Positions 8,653 through 17,369 of a stretch of DNA of 64,000 nucleotides are shown one piece after another. This DNA is from Diplocloster hominis (GTDB lineage: Bacteria > Bacillota > Clostridia > Lachnospirales > Lachnospiraceae): assembly GCF_032380655.1 (NCBI RefSeq), contig NZ_JAWDIY010000008.1, forward strand, positions 137,036-201,035, given 5' to 3'. Under the pieces are notes generated by a model. It saw only the letters and a list, made by a program, of their open reading frames with translations, ran no database searches and was not told the DNA's origin. The position numbers and the translations under genes were made by a program. The stretch's first letter is position 1. Every line of letters starts with the position of its first letter.

Positions 8653-11001
8653 ATGGCAACAAAATTAAAAGATGTGGGTTCCATTGAAAAAATAATCAGT
8701 GAGATGTCAGTGGAGGAGAAGGCGGCATGTATTACGGGGGGCAGTTCTTTCTACTCCAGATCTATGGAAAAGTATGGAATACCCAAACTGCTGCTGCTGG
8801 ACGGCGGTACCGGGTTTAACACCAACCAGTTCTATTTGGAGAAAGTATTCCAGGAGTATGCAAAAAAGCGGGAACAGGAAGGAAATCCCATTGACGATGA
8901 GGAGTGCGTCGGACGGATGGGAGGCCTCGAGATCGTACTGAGTGATCCGGATCTATGGCAAAAACGATCTGAGTATGCGAATGCGTCACTGAAAGAAAAA
9001 GAATACGGCTGTTATCCCCCGGGGATGCTCATGGGCGCTACCTGGAATCCTTCCGTCATCGAAGCGTGCGGCCATGCTCTGGGAAAAGAAACGAATATGC
9101 GGGGAGTGGATGTGCTGCTGGGTTCCCCGAATGTAAATATCCACAGAGACCCTTTGAACGGAAGGCTGTTTGAGGGATATTCCGAGGATCCGTGCCTGGT
9201 TTCCAAACTGGCTCCGTCACTGGTGAAAGGAATCCAGGATGAGGGAATCATCGCCAATGTAAAACATTTCGCAGCCAATAATCAGGAAACGGACCGCATG
9301 GGAGTGAATGAACATATATCGGAACGCGCCTTAAGGGAAATCTACCTGCCTGGTTTTCAGGCTTGTGTTCAGGCTGGCTGTAAAACGGTTATGTCGGCAT
9401 ACAACAAGATCAACGGCGTGCCCTGTGCGCAGAACCGATGGCTGCTCCAGGACGTGCTGAGAAAAGAGTGGGGATTTGACGGCTTTGTCGTGACGGACTG
9501 GTCCGCCGCATATGATCAGGTTGAGGCTTGCGCCGCGGGAAATGATCTGGTTATGCCGGGACCGAGGCAATTCAGTACGCTGGTCAAAGCGGTGGAAAAT
9601 AAAACGTTAAAAGAGGAAGACCTGGATGAATGCGTCAGAAATTTCCTGAAGATTGTTCTGGAGACTCCGGCCATGAAAGGAAGAAGAACTGCGTTTGATA
9701 TGCGCGAGGGGATCGATGCTGCATATCAGGCAGCGAAAGAGGGCATTACTCTGCTGAAAAACGATGGGGTTCTCCCGCTGAAAAAAGGTACCGGACTTGC
9801 TTTCTATGGGGAGTGCAGTAAACAGATAATCGCCTGCGGCGCCGGCAGCGCGGCGGTGAACACTTCTCTGAACATCAGCGTTTATGAGTGCGCTGCAGCC
9901 GCGCTTGGGGAAGAGAACGTCTGCTTTGGGGAGATAAAAGAAGACACGGGTGCAGTGATCGTAACGGTTGGCGCCAGGGGACAAGAGGGTGCGGACCGCC
10001 CGAATATGCTTATGGAGCCAGAGGACAGGGCGGCTCTGGACACAGCAATTCAGGCGGCAGAGGAAAAGAATCTGCCGGTAATTGTTTTGCTTAATGTGGC
10101 TGGGCCGGTACAGATCGTAGATTGGGAACCTAAGGCGGCTGCGATCCTGTGCTTATTCCTTCCCGGTATGCAGGGAGGACAGGCGGCGATGGATATCCTG
10201 TTCGGCAAAGTCAATCCGTCTGGAAAACTGCCGCTGACCTTCCCGAAGAAATATAGGGACTGCCCGACTTATGGCAATTTTCCGGGGTATAACAGCGAAG
10301 TCTGGTACGGCGAAGGGATCTATGTGGGGTACCGCTATTATGAGAGAAAAGGAATCGAGGTCATGTATCCCTTCGGATACGGGATGTCCTATAGCACCTT
10401 CGATATCACCAACGTAAGTGCACCTGACAGTGTAAATGTGGACGAGGACGATGTCAGGGTGTCCGTCTCTGTGAAAAATACCGGAACCATGGCCGGAGCC
10501 GAGGTAGTGCAGCTCTATATTCATGATGTGGAAGCTACGTTGGAAAAACCTGTAAAAGAACTGAAGGCCTTTAAAAAGGTTTACCTGGAGGCGGGAGAGG
10601 AAAAAGAGATATTCCTCACCCTGAAAAAAGAGGACTTTGCAAGCTATGACTGCCGGCTGGGCAAATGGGCTGCGGAGCCTGGAGAGTTTTTGCTGTTGGT
10701 GGGGAATTCTTCCGCAGATATATCCCAGACGGTCAGTGTGGAGATCTTCTGTGAGAATCCTTATATTATTGGCCCGCAGACAGACGTCGTCAAGGTGGTA
10801 TCGAACCCGAGAGCGGTTCAAATAGTTGAAAAGGTTACGGACATTAAATTAAGGGATGTGGCCGGCAGCTATATTGTATTCCAGCCATTGACACCGTTTG
10901 AACGGATCTGGCAGGAGTGTGTGATGCCAGCGATCAAAGTGGGTGAGAAGGAATCAGCAGAAATGCAGAAAGAAATCTATAAGGAATGGAAACAGTTATA
11001 A
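8653..11001 (+). CDS. Glycoside hydrolase family 3 protein (beta-glucosidase/xylosidase type)
   Basis: This ~782-aa GH3 enzyme has the N-terminal TIM barrel, an alpha/beta sandwich and a C-terminal fibronectin-III-like domain (VSVKNTGTMAGAEVVQLYIHD). The nucleophile is Asp282 in GFVVTDW. The substrate pocket KHFAANNQETDR is conserved. No signal peptide is seen, so it acts on imported oligosaccharides. The frame is open further upstream, but that region contains the hairpin. A GGAGG at 8,636 favours ATG 8,653 (12 nt); ATG 8,644 is possible but only 3 nt away. With the neighbouring esterase and isomerase-like gene, a xyloside or glucoside substrate is plausible. Confidence 0.93.
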   Translation: MATKLKDVGSIEKIISEMSVEEKAACITGGSSFYSRSMEKYGIPKLLLLDGGTGFNTNQFYLEKVFQEYAKKREQEGNPIDDEECVGRMGGLEIVLSDPDLWQKRSEYANASLKEKEYGCYPPGMLMGATWNPSVIEACGHALGKETNMRGVDVLLGSPNVNIHRDPLNGRLFEGYSEDPCLVSKLAPSLVKGIQDEGIIANVKHFAANNQETDRMGVNEHISERALREIYLPGFQACVQAGCKTVMSAYNKINGVPCAQNRWLLQDVLRKEWGFDGFVVTDWSAAYDQVEACAAGNDLVMPGPRQFSTLVKAVENKTLKEEDLDECVRNFLKIVLETPAMKGRRTAFDMREGIDAAYQAAKEGITLLKNDGVLPLKKGTGLAFYGECSKQIIACGAGSAAVNTSLNISVYECAAAALGEENVCFGEIKEDTGAVIVTVGARGQEGADRPNMLMEPEDRAALDTAIQAAEEKNLPVIVLLNVAGPVQIVDWEPKAAAILCLFLPGMQGGQAAMDILFGKVNPSGKLPLTFPKKYRDCPTYGNFPGYNSEVWYGEGIYVGYRYYERKGIEVMYPFGYGMSYSTFDITNVSAPDSVNVDEDDVRVSVSVKNTGTMAGAEVVQLYIHDVEATLEKPVKELKAFKKVYLEAGEEKEIFLTLKKEDFASYDCRLGKWAAEPGEFLLLVGNSSADISQTVSVEIFCENPYIIGPQTDVVKVVSNPRAVQIVEKVTDIKLRDVAGSYIVFQPLTPFERIWQECVMPAIKVGEKESAEMQKEIYKEWKQL

Positions 11002-11009
11002 TTTTGAAA

Positions 11010-11043
11010 AGGCATGGCTGATTACGTTAGCCATGCCTTTTTG
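11010..11043 (+). terminator. Rho-independent terminator after GH3 gene
   Basis: The inverted repeat AGGCATGGCT / AGCCATGCCT has a short loop and is followed by TTTTTG. It lies just after the GH3 stop and closes the first glycoside unit. Confidence 0.85.
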
Positions 11044-11147
11044 AGGTAAGTATGTATTGATATATGAAACTTTGTTGTACGGTTCTTATGCGAGAGGTGA
11101 CTATACATAAGAAGAGAACGTATGCGCCAGATCCGACAGATATATTG

Positions 11148-11330
11148 TATGATGATTATCAGCAGGAATGGCTGCGCCATAGTGAATTTGCGACTACAGC
11201 TAAGTTTTATGCTCATCTCAATGTAAAAGCAAAGTTCCGGGTAGCAAGAAAAATGGAGCAGGGCCTCGACTTATCAAACAACAAAAAAATAAAAAGCTAT
11301 CGATTCAATCGAAAGCTTTCTATTGCATAA
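11148..11330 (+). pseudogene. Tyrosine recombinase (integrase) C-terminal relic
   Basis: The frame contains LRHSEFATTAKFYAHLNVKAK. This matches the end of phage-type integrases: box II (usually LGHSSxxTT) followed by the nucleophilic Tyr in FYAHL. The catalytic domain before box II is missing, so only ~60 residues look authentic. An 88-aa frame starting at 11,064 includes unrelated upstream codons. The relic ends exactly at the 3' end of a tRNA-Ser gene, the classic place for an integrase in a tRNA-targeting element. It is probably the scar of a lost prophage or ICE. Confidence 0.7.
11281..11319 (-). terminator. Terminator of tRNA-Ser
   Basis: On the minus strand, AAAGCT-x-TCGATT pairs with AATCGA-x-AGCTTT (13 positions with one mismatch) and is followed by a T-rich run (complement of 11,281-11,292). 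It sits 12 nt after the tRNA 3' end and overlaps the integrase relic. Confidence 0.8.
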
Positions 11331-11417
11331 CGGAGACGGTGGGATTCGAACCCACGTGCCCAAAAAGGACAACCGCATTTCGAGTGCGGCGCGTTACAAC
11401 CACTTCGCTACGTCTCC
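11331..11417 (-). tRNA. tRNA-Ser (anticodon CGA)
   Basis: The reverse strand folds as a class II tRNA. The acceptor is GGAGACG / CGTCTCC with discriminator G. The anticodon arm CCGCA-CTCGAAA-TGCGG gives anticodon CGA, which reads UCG. A long variable arm and the T arm GTGGG-TTCGAAT-CCCAC follow. CCA is not encoded. Its 3' end borders an integrase relic. Confidence 0.95.
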
Positions 11418-11445
11418 CTGGTGAGAGCACCCGGTCACATCGCCC

Positions 11446-11451
11446 ATTATA
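11446..11451 (-). promoter_or_regulatory. -10 element of tRNA-Ser promoter
   Basis: On the minus strand a perfect TATAAT lies about 28 nt before the tRNA 5' end. The -35 region is T-rich and has no good match to TTGACA. Confidence 0.5.
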
Positions 11452-11614
11452 ACATAAATATTACGAGAAAAAAAGTATAATTTTGAAAAAGAGAAATTCC
11501 AGAAAACGAAGCAGAAACACGCCGCTTGAACGAACGGTTTCCCTTAAATTTATGAATCCTTTATTCCATTGACCCATACGGTGTGCATCTTCCCGATTCC
11601 GGTAAGATCACAGA

Positions 11615-14600
11615 TCACAGATCAAAGAGACTTAACTGTTCCATCCCGCATTCTTCTTTCCTTTTATGAACATCCCCCATTTCCACGCAGCCGGCGGGAA
11701 TATCTTCCAAAAACTCCGAAGGCTCCCGGGAAGTCAGCAATATCAACTCTTCCCTGGCCCGGGTCATTCCCACATAGAACAGCCGCCGTTCCTCCATGGG
11801 GTCAGCCGGATGGCTGAGGGATTCATAGGGCAGACAGCCTTTTTTCACACCGCTCAGGAAAACCACCGGAAATTCTAATCCCTTAGATCCATGCAGAGTC
11901 ATTAGAGTAACCGCGCCGGAAGTATATATTTTTTCCGAGCTTCTCTGCAGATCTCCTTCCTGTCCCAGTAACAGAGTCTGCAGGAATTCAGGCATATCTT
12001 TGTGAAGCACAGCCATATTAAGCAGACGCTGAAGCGGTTCTGACATACTGATCTCATTGGCCTCCAGCCACTGCCCGATCAAAGCCGCCGGTTTTTCCTT
12101 TCGGACCACGGGAAGGAAGCGGCGGACCATCTGCCAGCAGGAAGCCAGCGCAAGCGCGGGCGATAATTGACTGTCCAGTTTTTGAAGCTGGCCGGCATCC
12201 AATTCTTTTACCTGATTTTGCTTTAGAACATCCAGAAACTCGCCGATCAGTTCCTCGTCATAATTCCAAACGTTTTTCAAACAGATCTTCACGGAAGCTT
12301 CATCCCCGGGAGATAACAAAAACCGGAAAAAAGCCAGAACGCCGCGGACCGCTTCGTCAGCCAGAAAGTCATCCCGTCCGGTTATCACATAGGGAATTCC
12401 CTCTTTTCGCAGACAATTCTCCAACATCTTCGCCTGCCGGTGGGTCCGGTAAAGGACGGCAATATCCTGAAAGCTGCGGGGCTTGTCCGTATGTATGGCA
12501 TACTTCTGGGCATCCAGCATATCGATCCCGCCTGTCATGCGGTTGATCTCCTTGGCTATAAAGATGCCTTCGGACAGATCGCTTTCTGCGGTCAGCAGAC
12601 TGACCGGAAAACCGGTAGGCTGCTGTGCGATTAGGATGCGGGCATCTCCGGGATTCCGGTTGATCACGGGCAGCGAGCAGGAAAGTATCTCCGGGGTAGA
12701 GCGATAATTCCTGGTCAGTTTGATTTCCCGGACGTTCGAAAAGTCTTCTTTTAAAAGATGAAAACATTCGGCATTCGAACCACGGAAGCCGTAGATGGAC
12801 TGGTCTGGGTCCCCGATGACGAAAAGGCTCTTATTACCTTTAGACCAGGCTTTTACCAGCTGATACTGGATAGCGTTGATATCCTGGAATTCGTCTGCGA
12901 GCAGATAGGAAAAGGGAAGCAAGGATTGTTCCATATCAGGTTCGGAAATATTGCTGTCCGGATGGCTACCGGGATTGCTAATCGGATAGCCGACGGCATT
13001 CATATCCGGATAACAGCCGGTATTGTTATGCGGATTACGGCCTGCATTTATCATTTCCAGCACATTCAGAAGCAGATCATCAAAATCCATCAGACCGTCC
13101 CTCTCCAGCTGCTCTTGATAACGGGCGGTTACATCATCGGGCAGCTTATGCTCAGAAACAAGACCATTTTTCAGACGGGAAATATCCTGAACAAGCTGGG
13201 CGGGCCGCAGCTTAAGGCCTGCCTGCCGGATAACATGCTCCGCGGCATCCCTGCACTGGTACTCGTCTGCCAGTACCACATTCTTCTTCCAGTCTTTCAG
13301 CAGGTTCAGGCAGATGGAGTGAAAGGTACCGATCGTCATAGAGCGTACCGCCCGTTTGCCGCCCAGTTCTTTTTCAAGCCTGGTGCGCATTTCCAGTGCG
13401 GCTTTATTGGTAAAGGTTACAGCGGTGATCCGGGAGGGGTCCACCCGCTGTTCTTTTACCAGCCAGGCGATACGGGAAACCAATGTTTTAGTCTTACCGG
13501 TACCTGGCCCTGCGATCACAGCTACCACAGGTTCGGCTGCGGTTACGGCGTCATACTGCTCCTGGTTTAGACCGTCCGGCAGCTTGTGCTGTTCAGCGGT
13601 TCCGCCCTCACCGGCGTTCCTCTCGGGTTCAGCGCAGGATATACCGCTTCTGACGGCCCCGGTCTTATCTGCCGCTGAGGCATCGGTGCGGATCCATCCA
13701 TCCGTGGTTTCCCTGGTACCAGCCAATTCTCCCGAGGGTTCTCCGGCGGCAGATAAGCCTTCGGATACTGCCGGTATCCCGCTGTTATCCAAAGACCGGG
13801 CCGCAGCTGTCTCTCCCGCCGGATCTATATAATTCTCAAACAGGCTGATCTGCCCGTATAACTCATCGATCTCATCCTTACTGACGATCATGACCGTTCC
13901 GTACTCGCCGTCATAACCCGGAATCCGCGTCACGTCGCCGGAGCGCAGCCTCTTTATTCCCTCTTCCACACATGGCCCGGCTGCCCGTCTGATATCCTTA
14001 AGCGGGATATCCCGGAGAATGGAGAATTCCGGGCCCAGCTTCCCCAGCATGCTTTTATACTCGGCGGCCACCTTCGCGCTGCCGGAAGACTTACCGGTGG
14101 AGGCGGCGATCACCTCTGACAGCGGAACGAGACTTTCATAGTGCCTGCCGTTTTCAGATACGAAGCCCTCCTCCCGGTCAGCCAGTTCTTCCACCCTGTG
14201 CAGGACGCCTATGGTAATTTTTTTGCCGCACACAGGACATTTACCGCCGTAAGCCGCCGTTTCCGACGGACTCAGCGCGAGATTGCATTTCCGGTGTCCG
14301 TCCAGATGATATTTCCCTTCTTCCGGAAAGAATTCCAGCGTCCCAGCCAGCCCCTCTCCCTGCTGCAAAGCACGCGACAAATGGGAGTAGCCAAGTTCTG
14401 TATCCAGCAGATTGGCCTCGCGCCCCAGCTTCCCAGGAGAATGGGCATCGGAATTCGAGACGAGCTGATAGCCGTCCAGGGCCGAGATCCTCCAATTCAT
14501 CGGAGGGTCCGAGGACAAACCAGTCTCCAGCGCATGGATATGAGGAGTCAGATCCTCAAAACATTCCTCGATGGTGTCGAAACCGGAAAATGCGCCAAAC

Positions 14601-15103
14601 AGGGAAAAATGCGGCGTCCAGATATGGGCCGGTATAAAGATGGCCTCGGGACAGATATCCAGTGTGATTTCCAGAAGATCCCGGCTGTCCAGACCCAGGA
14701 TGGGCCTTCCGTCGGAGTGGATATTGCCGATGGTCTCCAGCTTGCAGGACAGTGCCTCCGCGGCTTCCAGTCCCGGAAGCAGGATCAGGTTATGGACCTT
14801 CCTTGTTTTTCCGTTCTTTTTATAGATCGAACTGATCTCACCGGATATCACGAAGCGGGGTTTGCTTTCTTCGGAAGTAATCTCATCCCTGATCCTATAG
14901 TCATCCTTTAGAACATACAGTCCTTCTTCCGCCGGGACAAGTTTATCTTTCAACTGCGCCCGCCAGGCCGGATGGGTGAAATCTCCGGTTCCCAGCAGGT
15001 CGATACCTTTGCGCCTGCTCCACAGATCCAAAGCTTCCGGTTCACAGTCCCGGCTGGTAGCGCGGGAATATTTTGAATGAATATGAAGATCCGCTATGTA
15101 CAT
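11615..15103 (-). CDS. PHP-domain (EndoQ-like) nuclease fused to UvrD/PcrA-type helicase
   Basis: This is a 1,162-aa fusion. Residues 1-~300 are a PHP metallohydrolase like archaeal EndoQ (DLHIHSKYSRATS; GIDLLGTGDFTHP; FIPAHIWTP; VSNSDAHSPGKLGREAN). A Cys-rich zinc motif follows, including KCPVCGK. A Gly/Ala/Thr-rich linker covers ~440-510. SF1A helicase motifs follow: Walker A AGPGTGKT (~530), LLADEFQD (~736), GDPDQSIYGFRGS, LTRNYRST, TLHGSKGLEF, YVGMTRAREEL (~1113). EndoQ nicks DNA 5' to deaminated bases, so this may couple damage nicking to unwinding; that is inference. A repeat-like Asn/Pro-rich insert sits at ~680-725 between helicase motifs. Confidence 0.9.
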   Translation of the reverse strand: MYIADLHIHSKYSRATSRDCEPEALDLWSRRKGIDLLGTGDFTHPAWRAQLKDKLVPAEEGLYVLKDDYRIRDEITSEESKPRFVISGEISSIYKKNGKTRKVHNLILLPGLEAAEALSCKLETIGNIHSDGRPILGLDSRDLLEITLDICPEAIFIPAHIWTPHFSLFGAFSGFDTIEECFEDLTPHIHALETGLSSDPPMNWRISALDGYQLVSNSDAHSPGKLGREANLLDTELGYSHLSRALQQGEGLAGTLEFFPEEGKYHLDGHRKCNLALSPSETAAYGGKCPVCGKKITIGVLHRVEELADREEGFVSENGRHYESLVPLSEVIAASTGKSSGSAKVAAEYKSMLGKLGPEFSILRDIPLKDIRRAAGPCVEEGIKRLRSGDVTRIPGYDGEYGTVMIVSKDEIDELYGQISLFENYIDPAGETAAARSLDNSGIPAVSEGLSAAGEPSGELAGTRETTDGWIRTDASAADKTGAVRSGISCAEPERNAGEGGTAEQHKLPDGLNQEQYDAVTAAEPVVAVIAGPGTGKTKTLVSRIAWLVKEQRVDPSRITAVTFTNKAALEMRTRLEKELGGKRAVRSMTIGTFHSICLNLLKDWKKNVVLADEYQCRDAAEHVIRQAGLKLRPAQLVQDISRLKNGLVSEHKLPDDVTARYQEQLERDGLMDFDDLLLNVLEMINAGRNPHNNTGCYPDMNAVGYPISNPGSHPDSNISEPDMEQSLLPFSYLLADEFQDINAIQYQLVKAWSKGNKSLFVIGDPDQSIYGFRGSNAECFHLLKEDFSNVREIKLTRNYRSTPEILSCSLPVINRNPGDARILIAQQPTGFPVSLLTAESDLSEGIFIAKEINRMTGGIDMLDAQKYAIHTDKPRSFQDIAVLYRTHRQAKMLENCLRKEGIPYVITGRDDFLADEAVRGVLAFFRFLLSPGDEASVKICLKNVWNYDEELIGEFLDVLKQNQVKELDAGQLQKLDSQLSPALALASCWQMVRRFLPVVRKEKPAALIGQWLEANEISMSEPLQRLLNMAVLHKDMPEFLQTLLLGQEGDLQRSSEKIYTSGAVTLMTLHGSKGLEFPVVFLSGVKKGCLPYESLSHPADPMEERRLFYVGMTRAREELILLTSREPSEFLEDIPAGCVEMGDVHKRKEECGMEQLSLFDL

Positions 15104-15430
15104 AATTCCACCTTCTTTATCTTTTGTTCATTCTATTTCAGGAGAGCCTGCCATGGTCATTTTGGTAAGTAATCCCATTATACTCCTTAACTCGACCAGG
15201 TGTCCAGAGCACTTGAATCGGTCAGTTTTTGAAATTTTTCGTGTATCACACGTATTGCCCGAAATAGGGAACTCAGTACTCATAGCCCAAAAAAACAAGA
15301 AAAACTGCAGGGAAAAATAAAAAAATCTTAAAAAGTATCTGCTAAAATGATAGAAACCAACACCATACGATCGAAGTATATAATGTAACAAATCATTTGT
15401 AAGCTTACAAACCGCATCAGGAGTATCATT
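15104..15430. other. Divergent intergenic region, helicase fusion / sigma factor
   Basis: These 327 AT-rich bases separate two divergent genes. They hold a perfect 16-bp palindrome near the sigma-factor end and several TATAAT-like hexamers (for example 15,378). I could not assign a promoter with both elements. No coding sequence is supported. Confidence 0.6.
15396..15411. promoter_or_regulatory. 16-bp perfect palindrome before sigma gene
   Basis: TTTGTAAGCTTACAAA is a perfect dyad ending 20 nt before the sigma-factor ATG, just ahead of its CAGGAG ribosome site. It could be an operator or an RNA hairpin masking the leader. Confidence 0.45.
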
Positions 15431-16009
15431 ATGAAAATAAACCAGGATAACTTTGTGAAAGAACTGAGACGGGGCAATGAAAAAGCGCTGCTCTATGTGA
15501 TTGACGAATACGGGGGATTGCTACGGTCAGTTATTCGAAGAAAGCTGTTTTCACTTCCGGACCGGCAGGAAGAGTGTATGAACGACGTACTGCTGGGCAT
15601 CTGGAACCACAGCCAGGACTTCGATGAATCCAGGAATACCTTTCAAAATTGGGCAGCCGGAGTGGCCCGGTACAAATCCATCGACTATCTGCGCAAGTAC
15701 AGGCGGGAGCTGGAACAGCTAAGCTGGGAGGAAGTGGTCATCTCCGGAGAAGATGAAAGACTGGCAGCAGCCGTGGAACAGGAGCTGTCGGAAGAGGTTG
15801 GCCGGATGTTAGACTGTCTGAACGAAATGGACAAAAAGTTATTTCTGGACGTCTATGGAGAAGATATGGATATCGAACAGGTCAGCCGGAATACCGGCAT
15901 GAAAAAAGAAGTAATCTACAACCGTTTATCCAGAGGAAAAAAGAAAATACGACAATTATTCAGCCGCAACGGAAAGGAGAAGTCCGCATATGAAACCCAA
16001 CATCTATGA
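15431..16009 (+). CDS. RNA polymerase sigma factor, sigma-70/ECF-like
   Basis: This 192-aa protein has sigma region 2 (NVFQNWAAGVARYKSIDYLR-like segment around residues 60-95) and region 4 (LFLDVYGEDMDIEQVSRNTGMKKEVIYNRLSRGKKKIRQLF). It is the size of an ECF sigma factor and lacks regions 1 and 3. The next gene overlaps it by 20 nt and encodes a membrane protein of the type usually acting as its anti-sigma factor, so the pair probably responds to an envelope signal. Confidence 0.85.
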   Translation: MKINQDNFVKELRRGNEKALLYVIDEYGGLLRSVIRRKLFSLPDRQEECMNDVLLGIWNHSQDFDESRNTFQNWAAGVARYKSIDYLRKYRRELEQLSWEEVVISGEDERLAAAVEQELSEEVGRMLDCLNEMDKKLFLDVYGEDMDIEQVSRNTGMKKEVIYNRLSRGKKKIRQLFSRNGKEKSAYETQHL

Positions 16010-17012
16010 AATGCTCAATGATATAGAAACCGACTGTTACGAGTACGGCGCCACCCCTCTGTCAGAAGAGGAAGCCAGACACTATAAACGCCAATTCCGC
16101 CGCCGGCTCCATACCGGACGCAAAGGATTCCCAGGCAAAGGATTTGCCATAGCAGCCGGCATCGCCGTCTGCCTCCTGGTCCTGGGCGCAGGCCCCTTCC
16201 ATACAGAAGTCCGCGCCGCCGCCAAAACTTTAACCTATAATATCGGGGAACTTCTCGGAACCAATGAGGATCTCACGCCATATGAAAACATCGTAAACTA
16301 TTCGGTGACCAACGGCGATGTAACGATTACCCTCAACTCCGTAATCCTGGAGGAAGACATCCTCTACGTATCTACGACAGAGACTGCAGAGCCGCAGTCA
16401 GATCTGAATATGGAGACATTAACCCTTCTGGGCAGCCTCTTTATAAACGGAAAATACATCGAAAACAGCAGCAGCGGCATCACCGCGCCGCTGGAAGATG
16501 GAAGCGGCCAGGAGTCCCTGACCGGTTATAATCTGGGGCACCGATTTGAAACACAAGATATGGACATTGAGCTGATCCTTGAGGATGCCTCCCGTACCCT
16601 GGACGGCAATTGGAAGTTCAAATTCAACGCAAATGGGGAACAGCTCTCAGAACAGACCCATGAAATCGCTACCGATATTCATTACAACCTTCCCGACGGA
16701 ACCCAGGTGGACCTGACCGCCTATACCACAAGCCCCATCGGCCAGAAAATATATTACAAAATAGACGGCGGCAGTGACTATGACATGAAACTGGACGGAA
16801 CCGACGATCTTGGCAACCCGGTCTCCTTCTATGTATCCCACGTTGAAAAATCCGGAGGGCGGTTTAACATCGACCGCCTCACAGGCCTGATCTCTCCGGA
16901 AGCAAGTGCGCTGACTCTCACACCTTACGTCTCGCCCCGGCCCCAAAAGAGCGGCCGCACAGAAAGCAACTGGCAGCAGGCCGGAGAAGCCTTTACTATA
17001 GGACTGAAATAG
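15990..17012 (+). CDS. DUF4179-type membrane protein, probable anti-sigma factor
   Basis: This 340-aa protein has a charged cytoplasmic N-terminus (~50 residues), one transmembrane helix (GFAIAAGIAVCLLVLGAG, ~residues 52-70) and an extracytoplasmic domain that resembles the DUF4179 family (AAAKTLTYNIGELLGTNEDLTPYENIVNYSVTNGDVTITLNSV in two parts). Such proteins sit next to sigma-70 genes in Clostridia and Bacilli. The 20-nt overlap with the sigma gene implies translational coupling. No zinc anti-sigma motif (HxxxCxxC) is visible, so the anti-sigma role rests on context. Confidence 0.75.
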   Translation: MKPNIYEMLNDIETDCYEYGATPLSEEEARHYKRQFRRRLHTGRKGFPGKGFAIAAGIAVCLLVLGAGPFHTEVRAAAKTLTYNIGELLGTNEDLTPYENIVNYSVTNGDVTITLNSVILEEDILYVSTTETAEPQSDLNMETLTLLGSLFINGKYIENSSSGITAPLEDGSGQESLTGYNLGHRFETQDMDIELILEDASRTLDGNWKFKFNANGEQLSEQTHEIATDIHYNLPDGTQVDLTAYTTSPIGQKIYYKIDGGSDYDMKLDGTDDLGNPVSFYVSHVEKSGGRFNIDRLTGLISPEASALTLTPYVSPRPQKSGRTESNWQQAGEAFTIGLK

Positions 17013-17369
17013 TAAACTTCCGCAGTCTCCCACATCCATAAAAGATTCTGTATAAAGATGATCCGGACAACATTCCGATAGAAGGAGTGTGTTCGGATTC
17101 ATCTTTCTTCCGCATTCTTCCCCGGATCAAAAAGTACATGATACAAGCTATCCGTGATAATTACCTGATTACCGCCAAAGAATTAACCTCCAACAGTCCG
17201 GTCCCCTCCGCGGTTTGGAAACCCGTTCGCCTCTCCTCGCGGCCCTGTCCGGCCTTACCGGCTCTCCAACTTTAACCCTTTACGATCCCAGGCAAATAAT
17301 ATATAATAAATGAGGACAAGTTCCAGGATTCACCAAACAATGAAAATCTAAAAGATAGGGTGTGAGTCA
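17013..17369. other. Intergenic region between anti-sigma and pfkA genes
   Basis: These 357 bases contain an imperfect long stem (AAAGATGATCCGG near 17,055 pairing with TCGGATTCATCTTT near 17,093, loop ~25 nt). It may be a terminator-like or regulatory hairpin, although the T-run is weak. The remainder is featureless. A GTG-started frame of 62 codons at 17,087 has no family features and is not called. Confidence 0.5.
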
